NCBI GenBank assembly: GCA_009841015.1
Contig: VXMQ01000159.1
Location: 1-41,398, forward strand
DNA: 41,398 bases
Source of the DNA: Candidatus Palauibacter denitrificans
GTDB lineage: Bacteria > Gemmatimonadota > Gemmatimonadetes > Palauibacterales > Palauibacteraceae
Direction: 5' to 3'
Under the pieces are notes generated by a model that did no database searches, was not told the origin of the DNA, and was given only the letters and a program-made list of their open reading frames with translations. Shown here piece after piece: positions 1-7,745 of the stretch (positions are counted from its first letter, which is position 1; every line of letters begins with the position of its first letter). A program made the translations under genes and the position numbers.

Positions 1-136
1 GCGGGTTGCGACTTGACGGGTCTGCGATAGGTTACGAATCCGTGTTGAAACCGGGATCGGGTCAGCGTTTTCTGCGCCGACGTTCGCCCTGTCCTCGCCG
101 AATTCTCGTCCCGCGACTGGTAACAAGGAGACCTCG
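1..136. other. Left-edge non-coding leader before pal
   Basis: I see no supported gene here; all short open frames are uninformative. Just before the pal ATG there is a good ribosome binding site (AAGGAG at 125-130, 6 nt spacing). TTGAAA at 45-50 followed 17 nt later by TTTTCT (68-73) could be a weak sigma-70-like promoter, but the -10 match is poor. By the usual tol-pal order, tolB would be expected to the left; no recognisable TolB tail is visible. Confidence 0.4.
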
Positions 137-781
137 ATGCGACTGAGCCACCGATTCTCTCCCATTCTTCTCGTTGCGCTTCTGGCGACGGCGTGCAGCG
201 GCAACCCGGAACCGGAGCCGGTTCCCCCGCCGCCCCCACCGCCTCCGCCCCCGGCCGTGGATAACAGCGCGGAGCTCGAGGCCGCTGCGGCCCGACTCTG
301 CGATCAGGCGATGGCGGCCATGGAGGCAGGCGACTTCACGACCGCGCGCGAGTTGCTTGAGCGGGCCGTAAGCGACTATCCCGGCACGACGTGCGCGGAG
401 TCCGCTCCCGCGGACATCGAGCGCGCGATGGACGGCGAGGCGATCGTCGCGCGGATTCACTTCGACTACAACGAATCCGCCATCACCGATGCCGCTGCCG
501 CGATTCTGCAAGACAAGGCCGACGCGCTGCGGGACCGGTCCGGCATCCGCCTCCGGGTCGAGGGCCATTGCGATGAGAGGGGCTCCCTCGAGTACAACCA
601 GGCGCTCGGCCTGCGACGGGCCCAGGCCGCGGTCGACTATCTCTCCAGCCTCGGGCTGGACGCCGACCGCTTCGATGTCGTGACGTTCGGGGAGGAGATG
701 CCGCTGGCCCGCGGGAGCAACGAGTCGGCGTGGCGGCAGAATCGCCGCGGCGAGTTCGTCATCACGGACGGAGACATCTAG
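137..781 (+). CDS. pal: Peptidoglycan-associated lipoprotein Pal
   Basis: This 214-residue lipoprotein anchors the outer membrane to peptidoglycan as part of the Tol-Pal system. Residues 1-20 form a lipoprotein signal ending LLATAC, with Cys20 as the lipidated residue. A Pro/Glu-rich linker with long proline runs follows (about 24-42), then a helical segment. The OmpA-like domain spans about 105-212, with the family signatures IHFDYNESAI and VEGHCDERGS and the RRAQAAVDYL helix. The ATG start is supported by AAGGAG six nt upstream. The stop codon abuts the ATG of cpoB with no gap, so the two are co-transcribed. The alanine-rich stretch between linker and OmpA domain is longer than in enterobacterial Pal. 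The family call is secure; lipidation is inferred from the signal sequence. Confidence 0.93.
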   Translation: MRLSHRFSPILLVALLATACSGNPEPEPVPPPPPPPPPPAVDNSAELEAAAARLCDQAMAAMEAGDFTTARELLERAVSDYPGTTCAESAPADIERAMDGEAIVARIHFDYNESAITDAAAAILQDKADALRDRSGIRLRVEGHCDERGSLEYNQALGLRRAQAAVDYLSSLGLDADRFDVVTFGEEMPLARGSNESAWRQNRRGEFVITDGDI

Positions 782-1579
782 ATGAAGCATGCGGCGGTCG
801 CCGTGCTGTTGGGCGTTGCGGCCGCCGCCTGCGCGTCCAGGGGCGATGTCGAGATGATGGGCGACTCCCTGCGGGAGGACATCGCAGGTCTCGCCGAGGG
901 ACAGCGCCGGCTGGCCGAGGCGGTGCAGGCGGACCTCGAATCGATCGAGAGTTCGAGCCAGCGCCGCGAGACGACGGAGCGGGGCGAACTCACTCGGCTC
1001 ATCGGTCGGATCGAGGATCTCTTCGAGCAGATCATCGAGATGTCCGCGCAGAACAACCAGTTGCTCAACGACATCTACGAGAATCAGCGCCGCCTGGGCT
1101 CCCCCTCCCCGATGGGCTTCCCCGGCCCGGCCGACGCGGGCCCGCCCACCGCGGGTCCGCCCGCCACGGAATCGAACCCCGGTGCCGGTTCCGGGTCCGA
1201 TGAGGCGTCCCAGTTCTACGCGTTGGCGCTCGACATGTACCAGCGCGGCAACCTCGAGACCGCGCGCAACGCCTTCCGCGATTTCCTCGCCGTCTACGAC
1301 GGCCACGAGTTCGCGCCCGACGCCCAGTACTGGGTGGCGCGCACCTACGAGGACGCGGACGACCCCGGCGGCGCCCTCGAGGAGTACCGCCGGCTGACGG
1401 AGCTCTATCCGGATTCGAGCCGGGCTCCCGCGGCGCTCTTTCGCCGGGCGATGATCGAGGCGGGACGGGGCAACACGGCGGTGGCGAGGCGGTTGTTCGC
1501 CCAGATCGAGAGCGGCTATCCGAACAGCCCCGAGGCGCCGGAGGCACGCCGGGAACGCGAGAAACTGGGCGGCGAGTGA
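782..1579 (+). CDS. cpoB: Tol-Pal-associated TPR protein CpoB (YbgF)
   Basis: This 265-residue exported protein matches CpoB/YbgF, which coordinates Tol-Pal action with peptidoglycan synthesis during division in E. coli. It has a short hydrophobic signal ending AAAAC (Cys17), so it may be a lipoprotein, although the box is not canonical. A charged segment likely to form a coiled coil spans about 30-100, followed by a Gly/Pro-rich linker (about 103-135). The C-terminal half holds TPR repeats: QFYALALDMYQRGNLETA, then AQYWVARTYEDADDPGGA, then AALFRRAMIEAGRGNTAVA. This order (N-terminal coiled coil, linker, C-terminal TPRs) is the standard CpoB layout. It directly follows pal with zero spacing, as in the classical tol-pal operon. 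The function is inferred from architecture plus position. Confidence 0.88.
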   Translation: MKHAAVAVLLGVAAAACASRGDVEMMGDSLREDIAGLAEGQRRLAEAVQADLESIESSSQRRETTERGELTRLIGRIEDLFEQIIEMSAQNNQLLNDIYENQRRLGSPSPMGFPGPADAGPPTAGPPATESNPGAGSGSDEASQFYALALDMYQRGNLETARNAFRDFLAVYDGHEFAPDAQYWVARTYEDADDPGGALEEYRRLTELYPDSSRAPAALFRRAMIEAGRGNTAVARRLFAQIESGYPNSPEAPEARREREKLGGE

Positions 1580-1608
1580 CGCCAGCCGTCCGGTGACCGC
1601 AGGCGACC

Positions 1609-2130
1609 GTGCAGTGTCCCGGCTGTAACCATCTGGAGGCGCGGGTCGTCGACTCCCGCACGAGTCGCGGCGGCCGGGCCATCCGCCGCCGCCGCGAGTG
1701 CCTCTCCTGCGGCGAACGCTTCACGACCTACGAACAGGTCGAGGCAGAGCCTCTGCTCGTCATGAAGAGGGACGGCGGCTCGGAGACCTACGATCGCGGG
1801 AAGCTCCTCGAGTCCATCCGCGTGGCCTGCGCGAAGCGACCCGTATCGAACCGCGACATCGAGTCTCTCGTGGATGGAATCGAGGAACGGCTGGCGTCCG
1901 CGGACCAGCGGGACGTCGCGAGCCTGCTGCTGGGAGAACTCGTCATGGAAGGGCTCCGCGCCCTGGACCAGGTTGCGTACGTGCGCTTCGCCAGCGTGTA
2001 TCGGAACTTTCAGGACACGACGGAGTTCACGGAGGAAGTGCGGGAACTGCGGGAACTGCTGCGACGTGCCGGGCACAGTGCGGCCGGGCAGGTCGATCTG
2101 TTCTCACCAGGAGGGGACCAGGGCCGATGA
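1609..2130 (+). CDS. nrdR: Transcriptional repressor NrdR
   Basis: NrdR is the nucleotide-sensing repressor of ribonucleotide reductase genes. This 173-residue protein has the complete architecture: a zinc ribbon with CxxC pairs at Cys3/Cys6 and Cys31/Cys34 and the signature CLSCGERFTTYE, followed by an ATP-cone domain (about residues 46-136). The start is GTG at 1609, because the first zinc-ligand cysteine is residue 3 and no upstream start would fit. It is slightly longer than typical (about 150-160 residues) because of a C-terminal tail after the ATP cone. Its last codons overlap the tatC start (ATGA at 2127-2130). No ribonucleotide reductase genes are in the window, so its targets are elsewhere. 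Confidence 0.96.
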   Translation: MQCPGCNHLEARVVDSRTSRGGRAIRRRRECLSCGERFTTYEQVEAEPLLVMKRDGGSETYDRGKLLESIRVACAKRPVSNRDIESLVDGIEERLASADQRDVASLLLGELVMEGLRALDQVAYVRFASVYRNFQDTTEFTEEVRELRELLRRAGHSAAGQVDLFSPGGDQGR

Positions 2131-2921
2131 GGCTGCGGCGACAGACCCAGGGTGCGACCGATCAGGCGGAGATGCCCTTCCTGGATCACCTCGATGAGCT
2201 TCGCTCTCGTCTGATCCGGGCGCTCCTGGCGCTCATCGTCGGCATGGTCATCGGGCTCGTGGCCGTGACGCAGTGGGACGTGCTCGGCATCGTCCAGCGG
2301 CCGATCGCGGACCTCCTCCCGGGCGAGGCTCTCAACTACTCCAGCGTGACGACTCCGTTCATCACCATCCTCAAGCTCGGCTTTATCGTGGGCCTCATCG
2401 CGGCCTTCCCCTATCTCGCCTGGCAGGCCTGGGGCTTCCTCTCGCCGGCGCTGTACGAGAGCGAGCGCAGGTTCGCCGTTCCGGCGATCGCCTCCGGAAC
2501 CATCCTCTTCATCGCCGGCATCTCGATGGCGTATTTCCTGGTGCTGCCGCTCGGGCTCAGGATCCTGCTCAATTTCTTCACCTTCGATGAGCTCAACCCC
2601 GTCATCATGATCAACGAGTACCTGACCTTCGCCGTCCGGTTGATCCTGGCGTTCGGGCTCATCTTCGAGTTGCCGGTGGTACTCGTCTTCCTTTCGCTGG
2701 TCGGGATCGTGACGCCCGAGGGGCTCGCGAAGTACCGGCGTCACGCGATCGTCGTCATGGCCGTGGTCTCGGCGTTCCTCACGCCCGCCGACCCCTACAC
2801 GATGCTCGCGATGATGCTGCCGATGATGTTTCTCTACGAGCTTTCGGTGATCATGACCCGGGTGCTTCGACGGCGTCGCCAGGAGACGGAGCGGGCCTCG
2901 GAGGAAGGAAGCTCCGCCTGA
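2127..2921 (+). CDS. tatC: Sec-independent translocase subunit TatC
   Basis: TatC is the multi-spanning receptor subunit of the twin-arginine translocase in the cytoplasmic membrane. The chosen ATG at 2127 overlaps the nrdR stop (ATGA) and has AGGAGG at 2109-2114; this gives 264 residues, the normal family length. Near the N-terminus is the hallmark FLDHLDELRSRL, followed by six hydrophobic segments. The conserved FELPVVLVFLSLVGIV and LTPADPYTMLAMMLP stretches of the family are both present. The C-terminal tail is basic and cytoplasmic. The partner tatA lies about 4.4 kb downstream at 7362, separated by lptD, a prenyl synthase and a small membrane protein. The stop codon overlaps the predicted CTG start of lptD. 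Confidence 0.96.
   Translation: MRLRRQTQGATDQAEMPFLDHLDELRSRLIRALLALIVGMVIGLVAVTQWDVLGIVQRPIADLLPGEALNYSSVTTPFITILKLGFIVGLIAAFPYLAWQAWGFLSPALYESERRFAVPAIASGTILFIAGISMAYFLVLPLGLRILLNFFTFDELNPVIMINEYLTFAVRLILAFGLIFELPVVLVFLSLVGIVTPEGLAKYRRHAIVVMAVVSAFLTPADPYTMLAMMLPMMFLYELSVIMTRVLRRRRQETERASEEGSSA
2900..2920 (+). promoter_or_regulatory. Ribosome binding site deciding a CTG start for lptD
   Basis: GGAGG (2900-2904) and AAGGAAG (2905-2911) sit 13 and about 6-8 nt before CTG at 2918-2920. They lie inside the last codons of tatC. No ATG or GTG occurs in this frame between here and 3047, yet a full signal peptide is encoded directly after the CTG. Confidence 0.55.
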
Positions 2922-5900
2922 GGCTTCGCACGCTCCTGGCGCTGGCGGCCCTGCTCGGCGGCCTCGGCGCAACCGAAACCGCTCGCGCCGCGCCCACGGG
3001 TGTCCGTCCCCTTCAGTTCACCGCCCGGGCGGATACCGACACCGTCGTGGTCGCGGGGCGCGACACGCTGCCTCAGGACTCCGTGTCCCGGGACTCTACC
3101 GCGCGGGATACGCTGGATCTCCCCGGGGCCGTCCCGGCCGGGGCGGGCGACTCCGCTGCGGCGGGCGACTCCGTCGCGGTACCAGGCTCCCTTGCGGTCG
3201 GCGGCCCGGTTGCGGTCGGCGATTCGGCGCAGGCGGATACCGTCGACACGGGTCCGGCGGACCCCCCCTTCCCGCAACAGGACGACATCTTCGGACAGCT
3301 CCTGGGAGAGCCGGGCTATCAGGCCGTACGCTACCAGGGGCGGGGGGTCGAACTGGATGTCGACCGGCAGCGCGTACAACTCAACCGGGAAGCGCAGGTG
3401 ATGTACGAGCAGTCCACGATCGATGCCGACACGATCACGTACGAGGCGGGTCTGCAGTTCGTGCGGGGCTGCGGCAACATCTCGCTCGTCGGGGAAGGGG
3501 AGAACGTCGTCTCCGACGAGTGTCTCTACTACGACGTGTCGTCCACCACGGGAACGATCGTGGATGGGCGGACCTCGTTCGCGCAGATGGGAGCCGACTG
3601 GTTCATCCGCGGAGACCTGACGCCGCGCGGCTCCGCCACCGCCTTCGTCGAGATGGGGAACTTCACCTCGTGCGACCTCGATGAACCGCACTACTACTTC
3701 CGCGCCGGGCAGATCAAGGTCGTCTCCGACGACATCGTCGTGGCGTGGCCCGTCACCCTCTACATCCAGAACGTGCCCGTCGCGTGGCTCCCCTTCTTCG
3801 CGCAGGACATTCGCGACGAGCGGCGAAGCGGCTTTCTGCCGCCCCGTTTCGGGTTCAACGACGTCGTTGCGTCCTCGAGCAACGCCCGGCGGAGCATCAC
3901 CGACTTCGGGTACTACTTTGCGTTCAACGATTTCATGGATGCGCAGGCGACGGCCGACTGGTTCAGCGGCCGGTTCACGCGCCTCAACGGGGCCGTCCGA
4001 TACCGCTCAATCAAGAAGTTCTTCCGCGGCAACGTCATCGCGAGCTACAGCTTCGGGAACGAGAAAACGCTGCAGTTCCAAATGCGGCACAATCACGAGC
4101 TGACCCCCGTCACGGACGTGCGGGTCAACGCCAACTTCATCTCGAACACCACCGTCTTCGAGCGTCAGACCTTCGACCCAACGGTCCAGACGCAACGAAT
4201 CGCGTCGGATGTCGGTATCCAGCACCGGTTCCCCTTCGCTTCCGTCAACCTGAGCGGCAGCCGGCGCCAGGATCTGGGGGCGCAGAAGGGGCGGACGGAC
4301 CTCACGCTGCCCAAGCTTCAGATGACCTTCTCCCCCCTGACCCTCTTCCGCGCGCCCCGCAACCGCAGCGGGCCGTTCAACAACATCGTCGTCAACGGAG
4401 CCTTTTCCGCGTCGCGCCTTGACCGGACGCAGGAAGAGAGCGACGGCAGGAGAACCGAAACTGCGTCCGCGAACAGCGCCATCCGGATCGGCTCGTTCGG
4501 AGTCAGCGGGCGGACGAACTTCAACCGGAACGCTGTACTTCCGTTCCAGCCGATGCCCGGTGCCGACACGACGGCGTCCGCGGCGTCCGGGAGCGTTGCG
4601 AAGCTGGACTACGGAGCGCAGGCGGAATACCAGATCGACCTCGTGGGGAGTACGACGCTTCGTCCCACGCTCAGCGTGGACGCAAGCCGGTTTCAGTCGG
4701 ACGACACGAACCGGGAGTTCATCGCGGCGCCGACGCGCCTCCGCTTCGGAGCCGCGGTGTCCACCGATCTCTACGGGTTCTTTCCCGGCGTCGGCCCGTT
4801 CGAGCGGATTCGCCACAAGGTCTCTCCCCGCTTTCACTACGACTATTCGCCGGCCGTGGAGGCCTCCGATGCCCTGCTTTCGATTCCTGGGTTCCCGGTG
4901 TCGAACTCCAAGGAGGAGAACCGGCTTCGCCTCACGCTGAACCAGACCTTCGAAGCCAAGCTGCGCGAGGAGGTCGAACTCGATCCCGAGGCGGAAGCGT
5001 TGCTGGAAGGCCGCTCCCTCGAAGCGGACTCGACGGGTCAGGAGCCCGGCGCGGCCACGCCCGAGGCGGATTCGCTCGCGGCGGCGGGCGATTCGGCCGG
5101 GGTCGAGACATCGGACGCCGAAGCGACCGAGGGGGATCCGGCCGAAGCGGGCCGGGGGCTGACGGAGGCCGGGCAGGAGGCGGCACCCGGCGCCGGACGG
5201 GACACGGGGGACCCCGATGCGCCGCGCCGCGCGCAGCCCCGCCGTAACGTCGTCCTCCTGGGGATCAACTCGAGTCCGCTCACCTTCGACTGGTCCCGCG
5301 AGAATGAATCGCCGCTGACGACGGACCGCTGGTCGCACCGCATCAACTCGGACCTGCTGAGGGGACTGTCCCTGAACATGTCTCTCGACCTGTTTGAGGG
5401 CACCGGCGAGAACCGGGCCTTCGCCCCCATCCTGTCGAGTCTGACCGGCAGCTTCACGTTCAGCTCCGCCAGCGGCCTCGGCGGGTTGCTCGGGCTGGGC
5501 GGCGGTGGCGGAGGGGGTGGGGCCGATCCCCAGAGCCGCCTGCGGAATGCGGCCGACTCCCGATACCGGCTGCAGAGTTTCGACGAGAATCCGGATCCGG
5601 GGGACCCCGGCCTGCGGACCGGCGGACCGTGGACGCTTGCGTTGACCTATTCGCTTCAGCGCGGTCGGGCGGATCAGAGTTCGCAGGACCGGCAGTCGCT
5701 CAACGCGGTCCTTTCCCTCAATCCGTCACCGAACTGGCGTCTGGCCTGGCGCACGACGTACAACCTCACGAACAAGGAATTCGGCGAGCACCTCATCACG
5801 CTCGACCGCGCCCTGCACCGTTGGATCGCAACCTTCATGTTCGCCCGCTCGCCGAACGGGAACTTCATCTTCCAGATGAGCGTCAGCCTCCAGGACGCGC

Positions 5901-5986
5901 CCGATCTCAAGTTCGACTACGACCAGCAGTCGCAGGACGGCCAGGGCGGTTTCGGCGCCGGCGGCCTGGGCGGCCGGCGTTTTTGA
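2918..5986 (+). CDS. lptD: LPS-assembly outer membrane protein LptD (OstA/Imp)
   Basis: LptD inserts lipopolysaccharide into the outer leaflet of the outer membrane. An N-terminal OstA/LptA-like domain (about residues 140-270 from the 2918 start) contains VQLNREAQVMYEQS and ATFVEMGNF-like segments. The family signature VAWLPFFAQDIRDERRSGFL then opens a long beta-barrel. The first Met/Val start in the frame (3047) would lack a signal peptide. Reading from CTG at 2918 adds a basic start, a Leu/Ala-rich core and ETARA before a plausible cleavage site, giving 1022 residues. Odd features are an Asp/Ser/Thr-rich N-terminal linker, an acidic Ala/Glu-rich insert of about 95 residues within the barrel (near 680-775) and a nine-glycine run. 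I do not see the enterobacterial pattern of paired disulfide cysteines. No LptE is recognised nearby. Confidence 0.85.
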   Translation: MRLRTLLALAALLGGLGATETARAAPTGVRPLQFTARADTDTVVVAGRDTLPQDSVSRDSTARDTLDLPGAVPAGAGDSAAAGDSVAVPGSLAVGGPVAVGDSAQADTVDTGPADPPFPQQDDIFGQLLGEPGYQAVRYQGRGVELDVDRQRVQLNREAQVMYEQSTIDADTITYEAGLQFVRGCGNISLVGEGENVVSDECLYYDVSSTTGTIVDGRTSFAQMGADWFIRGDLTPRGSATAFVEMGNFTSCDLDEPHYYFRAGQIKVVSDDIVVAWPVTLYIQNVPVAWLPFFAQDIRDERRSGFLPPRFGFNDVVASSSNARRSITDFGYYFAFNDFMDAQATADWFSGRFTRLNGAVRYRSIKKFFRGNVIASYSFGNEKTLQFQMRHNHELTPVTDVRVNANFISNTTVFERQTFDPTVQTQRIASDVGIQHRFPFASVNLSGSRRQDLGAQKGRTDLTLPKLQMTFSPLTLFRAPRNRSGPFNNIVVNGAFSASRLDRTQEESDGRRTETASANSAIRIGSFGVSGRTNFNRNAVLPFQPMPGADTTASAASGSVAKLDYGAQAEYQIDLVGSTTLRPTLSVDASRFQSDDTNREFIAAPTRLRFGAAVSTDLYGFFPGVGPFERIRHKVSPRFHYDYSPAVEASDALLSIPGFPVSNSKEENRLRLTLNQTFEAKLREEVELDPEAEALLEGRSLEADSTGQEPGAATPEADSLAAAGDSAGVETSDAEATEGDPAEAGRGLTEAGQEAAPGAGRDTGDPDAPRRAQPRRNVVLLGINSSPLTFDWSRENESPLTTDRWSHRINSDLLRGLSLNMSLDLFEGTGENRAFAPILSSLTGSFTFSSASGLGGLLGLGGGGGGGGADPQSRLRNAADSRYRLQSFDENPDPGDPGLRTGGPWTLALTYSLQRGRADQSSQDRQSLNAVLSLNPSPNWRLAWRTTYNLTNKEFGEHLITLDRALHRWIATFMFARSPNGNFIFQMSVSLQDAPDLKFDYDQQSQDGQGGFGAGGLGGRRF

Positions 5987-6050
5987 CATTCCTCGCGGGG
6001 CTCCCGACATTCCCGTGCACTTCATGCGCGGCTCGCGCGCCGAGGAGGTT

Positions 6051-7037
6051 ATGCTCCCGACCACCGCCATCGATCTGGAACAAGTCCGCCTGCCCGTAGC
6101 GGATCGGCTGGTTGCCGTCGAGCGCGAGCTCCGCGGGATGGCGCCATCGGGGTTCGAGGCGCTCGATGAAGTCGGCGACTATCTGTTCGCGCGCTCCGGA
6201 AAGCTCCTTCGGCCCACCCTGCTCCTCCTTGCCGACGGGGTGGGAGGGCGCCCCTCCCCGGATGCCGTGAAGCTTGGGGCCATCGTTGAATTGCTGCATG
6301 TCGCGACCCTTGTGCACGATGATGCGGTCGATCACTCCGCGAGGCGAAGGGGCCGGCCTACCGTCAACCACCGCTGGACGCACCAGATCGCGATCATTGC
6401 GGGAGACTACCTCTACTCTCGCGCCGTCATCGAGGTCGTTGCGCTCGGCAGGCTCGAACAGGTTGCCCTCCTCGCCGATACGGCGAACCGCATGACGATC
6501 GGGGAAATGCGGCAGCTCGTGCTCCACGATGGCCTCGACTTCACGCGCGAGGACTACGAGAGGCTGTGCGAACACAAAACGGCGTCCCTGATGTCCGCGG
6601 CGTGCGAACTCGGGACCCTGTCGGGAGCGCCGCAGTACCGGGACGCCCTCCGTGCGTACGGCCATCATCTGGGCATGGCGTTCCAGATCGTCGACGATCT
6701 GCTCGACTATTCCTCGTCGACTCGCGTGATGGGCAAGCCACGCGGGCAGGATCTGCAGGAACACAAGGTGACGTTGCCCCTGATCGCCGCCCTGCCCAAG
6801 ATGGAATGGGAGGAGCGGCGTGCCGTTGAAGGGCTCTTCGCGGACCCGGAGCCGTCCCCGGAGGCCGTGCAGGAGATCGTGGATCTCGTCGAAGCGCATG
6901 GAGGTGTGGAGACGGCTCGCGAGGAGGCGCGATCGCGGGCGGACCGGGCACGGGACCAACTCCGGCACCTGCCGGCGAGTCCGTGCCTCGAGGCGCTGAG
7001 CCTTGCGGTGGATTACGTCGTCGAAAGAGTAAGGTAG
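6051..7037 (+). CDS. Trans-polyprenyl diphosphate synthase (IspB/HepT type)
   Basis: This enzyme condenses isopentenyl diphosphate onto an allylic starter to build a long all-trans prenyl chain, most likely the menaquinone side chain here. From ATG 6051 it has 328 residues. The first aspartate-rich motif is HDDAVD (Asp90, Asp91, Asp94) and is followed by RRGRPTVN; the second is DDLLD (Asp215, Asp216, Asp219). The KLLRPTLLLL substrate-binding segment is near residue 50. In-frame GTG 6015 and ATG 6024 are possible starts, but they add a short basic peptide not expected in the family. AGGAGG at 6043-6048 is unusually close (2 nt) to ATG 6051, so the start is not certain. Chain length cannot be read reliably by eye. 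Five menaquinone genes lie about 18 kb downstream. Confidence 0.92.
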   Translation: MLPTTAIDLEQVRLPVADRLVAVERELRGMAPSGFEALDEVGDYLFARSGKLLRPTLLLLADGVGGRPSPDAVKLGAIVELLHVATLVHDDAVDHSARRRGRPTVNHRWTHQIAIIAGDYLYSRAVIEVVALGRLEQVALLADTANRMTIGEMRQLVLHDGLDFTREDYERLCEHKTASLMSAACELGTLSGAPQYRDALRAYGHHLGMAFQIVDDLLDYSSSTRVMGKPRGQDLQEHKVTLPLIAALPKMEWEERRAVEGLFADPEPSPEAVQEIVDLVEAHGGVETAREEARSRADRARDQLRHLPASPCLEALSLAVDYVVERVR

Positions 7038-7040
7038 CGA

Positions 7041-7322
7041 GTGAATTTCGGAAGCAGACGCCATCGTTCCCCGATACGCCTGGTCCTCATCATCGCGGGG
7101 GGCTTCGTGCTCGGGGGGCTGCTCACCGAACTCGCGACGGTTACGTTGCCCCCGTCAGCGGCGCGTCAGTTCTTCATCACAACGGTCGCGGCTTCACTGC
7201 AGCCGCTTGCATTCGATCTCAAGGTGCTCGCCTTCACGCTGGGGCCGATCGTCCTGCGCCTGAATGTGTTGAGCGTCGTCGGGGTCGTGCTCGTCGCTTG
7301 GTTCGCCCGGTCGCTTTTGTGA
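7041..7322 (+). CDS. Small membrane protein, DUF4321-like
   Basis: This 93-residue protein starts at GTG 7041, 3 nt after the prenyl synthase stop. It has a basic N-terminus, a hydrophobic segment around residues 13-30, a short loop, then two further hydrophobic stretches with FDLKVLAFTLGPIVLRLNVL and VVGVVLVAWF. That pattern (N-terminal membrane helix, central polar stretch, then a beta-like amphipathic segment leading into a C-terminal helix) resembles the DUF4321 family of small bacterial membrane proteins as I remember it. No function is known to me. Its position between a prenyl synthase and tatA suggests co-transcription with both. The assignment is from memory of the family consensus, so moderate confidence. 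Confidence 0.72.
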   Translation: MNFGSRRHRSPIRLVLIIAGGFVLGGLLTELATVTLPPSAARQFFITTVAASLQPLAFDLKVLAFTLGPIVLRLNVLSVVGVVLVAWFARSLL

Positions 7323-7336
7323 CCGGGAGGCGGGCG

Positions 7337-7360
7337 ATGAGCCACAACCAAGGAGTCTGA
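7337..7360 (+). other. Seven-codon open frame before tatA
   Basis: ATG at 7337 is preceded by GGGAGG (7325-7330, 6 nt spacing) and encodes Met-Ser-His-Asn-Gln-Gly-Val before TGA at 7358-7360. The frame runs through the tatA ribosome binding site and stops one base before the tatA ATG. It could be a translated leader that couples tatA translation to the gene upstream, or a chance frame. Confidence 0.25.
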
Positions 7361-7361
7361 G

Positions 7362-7604
7362 ATGTTCGGTCTGAGCCCATGGGAGTTGTTGCTCGTATTC
7401 CTCGCTATCCTGCTCCTCTTCGGCGCCAAGCGGCTTCCCGAGATCGGGAGTTCCCTGGGCCGCGGGATCCGGGAGTTCAAGGGCTCGATCAAGGAGGTCG
7501 AGGGCGACGTGCGGGCCGAGATCACGGGGGACACCGCGCCGCCATCGGCTGCCTCCGCCACGCAGGAGACCGCGCAGGCCCGCCCCGCGAATACGGAAAG
7601 CTAG
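7362..7604 (+). CDS. tatA: Sec-independent translocase subunit TatA
   Basis: TatA forms the protein-conducting assembly of the twin-arginine translocase. This 80-residue protein has the standard single N-terminal membrane helix (about residues 5-20, ELLLVFLAILLLFG), the hinge FGAKRLPEIG, and an amphipathic helix (SSLGRGIREFKGSIKEVE), followed by an unstructured polar tail. Length and motifs are typical. The start is ATG 7362 with AAGGAG at 7350-7355. No tatB-like second copy is seen in the window, so this may be a two-component TatA/TatC system, though another tatA could lie elsewhere. It ends the first plus-strand block and is convergent with the PpiD-like gene. Confidence 0.95.
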   Translation: MFGLSPWELLLVFLAILLLFGAKRLPEIGSSLGRGIREFKGSIKEVEGDVRAEITGDTAPPSAASATQETAQARPANTES

Positions 7605-7634
7605 CCGATAGCAGCAAAGCTGGCCGGTAGCAGC
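7600..7634. repeat. Imperfect 16-bp direct repeat at the end of tatA
   Basis: GCTAGCCGATAGCAGC (7600-7615) is followed after 3 nt by GCTGGCCGGTAGCAGC (7619-7634), 14 of 16 bases identical. The first copy contains the tatA stop codon. It looks like a small tandem duplication. Confidence 0.6.
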
Positions 7635-7639
7635 GGGGA

Positions 7640-7709
7640 CCCGGCGAGGCCGCGGGGTTTCGCCGGGGGGGCCGGATCCGCGCGGTTCCGCACCGGGCGG
7701 TCGGCCCGG
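7640..7709. terminator. GC-rich hairpins between convergent genes, possible terminator
   Basis: CCCGGCGA (7640-7647) and TCGCCGGG (7660-7667) form a perfect 8-bp inverted repeat with a 12-nt loop. CCGGGC (7693-7698) and GCCCGG (7704-7709) form a second 6-bp stem with a 5-nt loop. Neither is followed by a T-run on either strand, so they are not classical intrinsic terminators. Their position between the ends of tatA and the PpiD-like gene makes a bidirectional termination role plausible. The rest of 7605-7745 holds nothing else I recognise. Confidence 0.35.
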
Positions 7710-7745
7710 CGGGGCGTCAGCGGCTCGGGATCGGAGGTCCGGGGA

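Noticed and set aside
13..33. TTGACG near the left edge as a promoter for pal
   Set aside because: No acceptable -10 at 16-18 nt spacing; it may belong to an upstream gene outside the window.
62..1306. 414-codon minus-strand open frame opposite pal and cpoB
   Set aside because: Antisense shadow; the plus-strand genes carry signal peptides and clear domains.
5461..5530. Nine-glycine run in lptD as a possible frameshift or slippage site
   Set aside because: The frame continues with barrel-like sequence on both sides and ends at a normal position, so the run is a loop and not a break.
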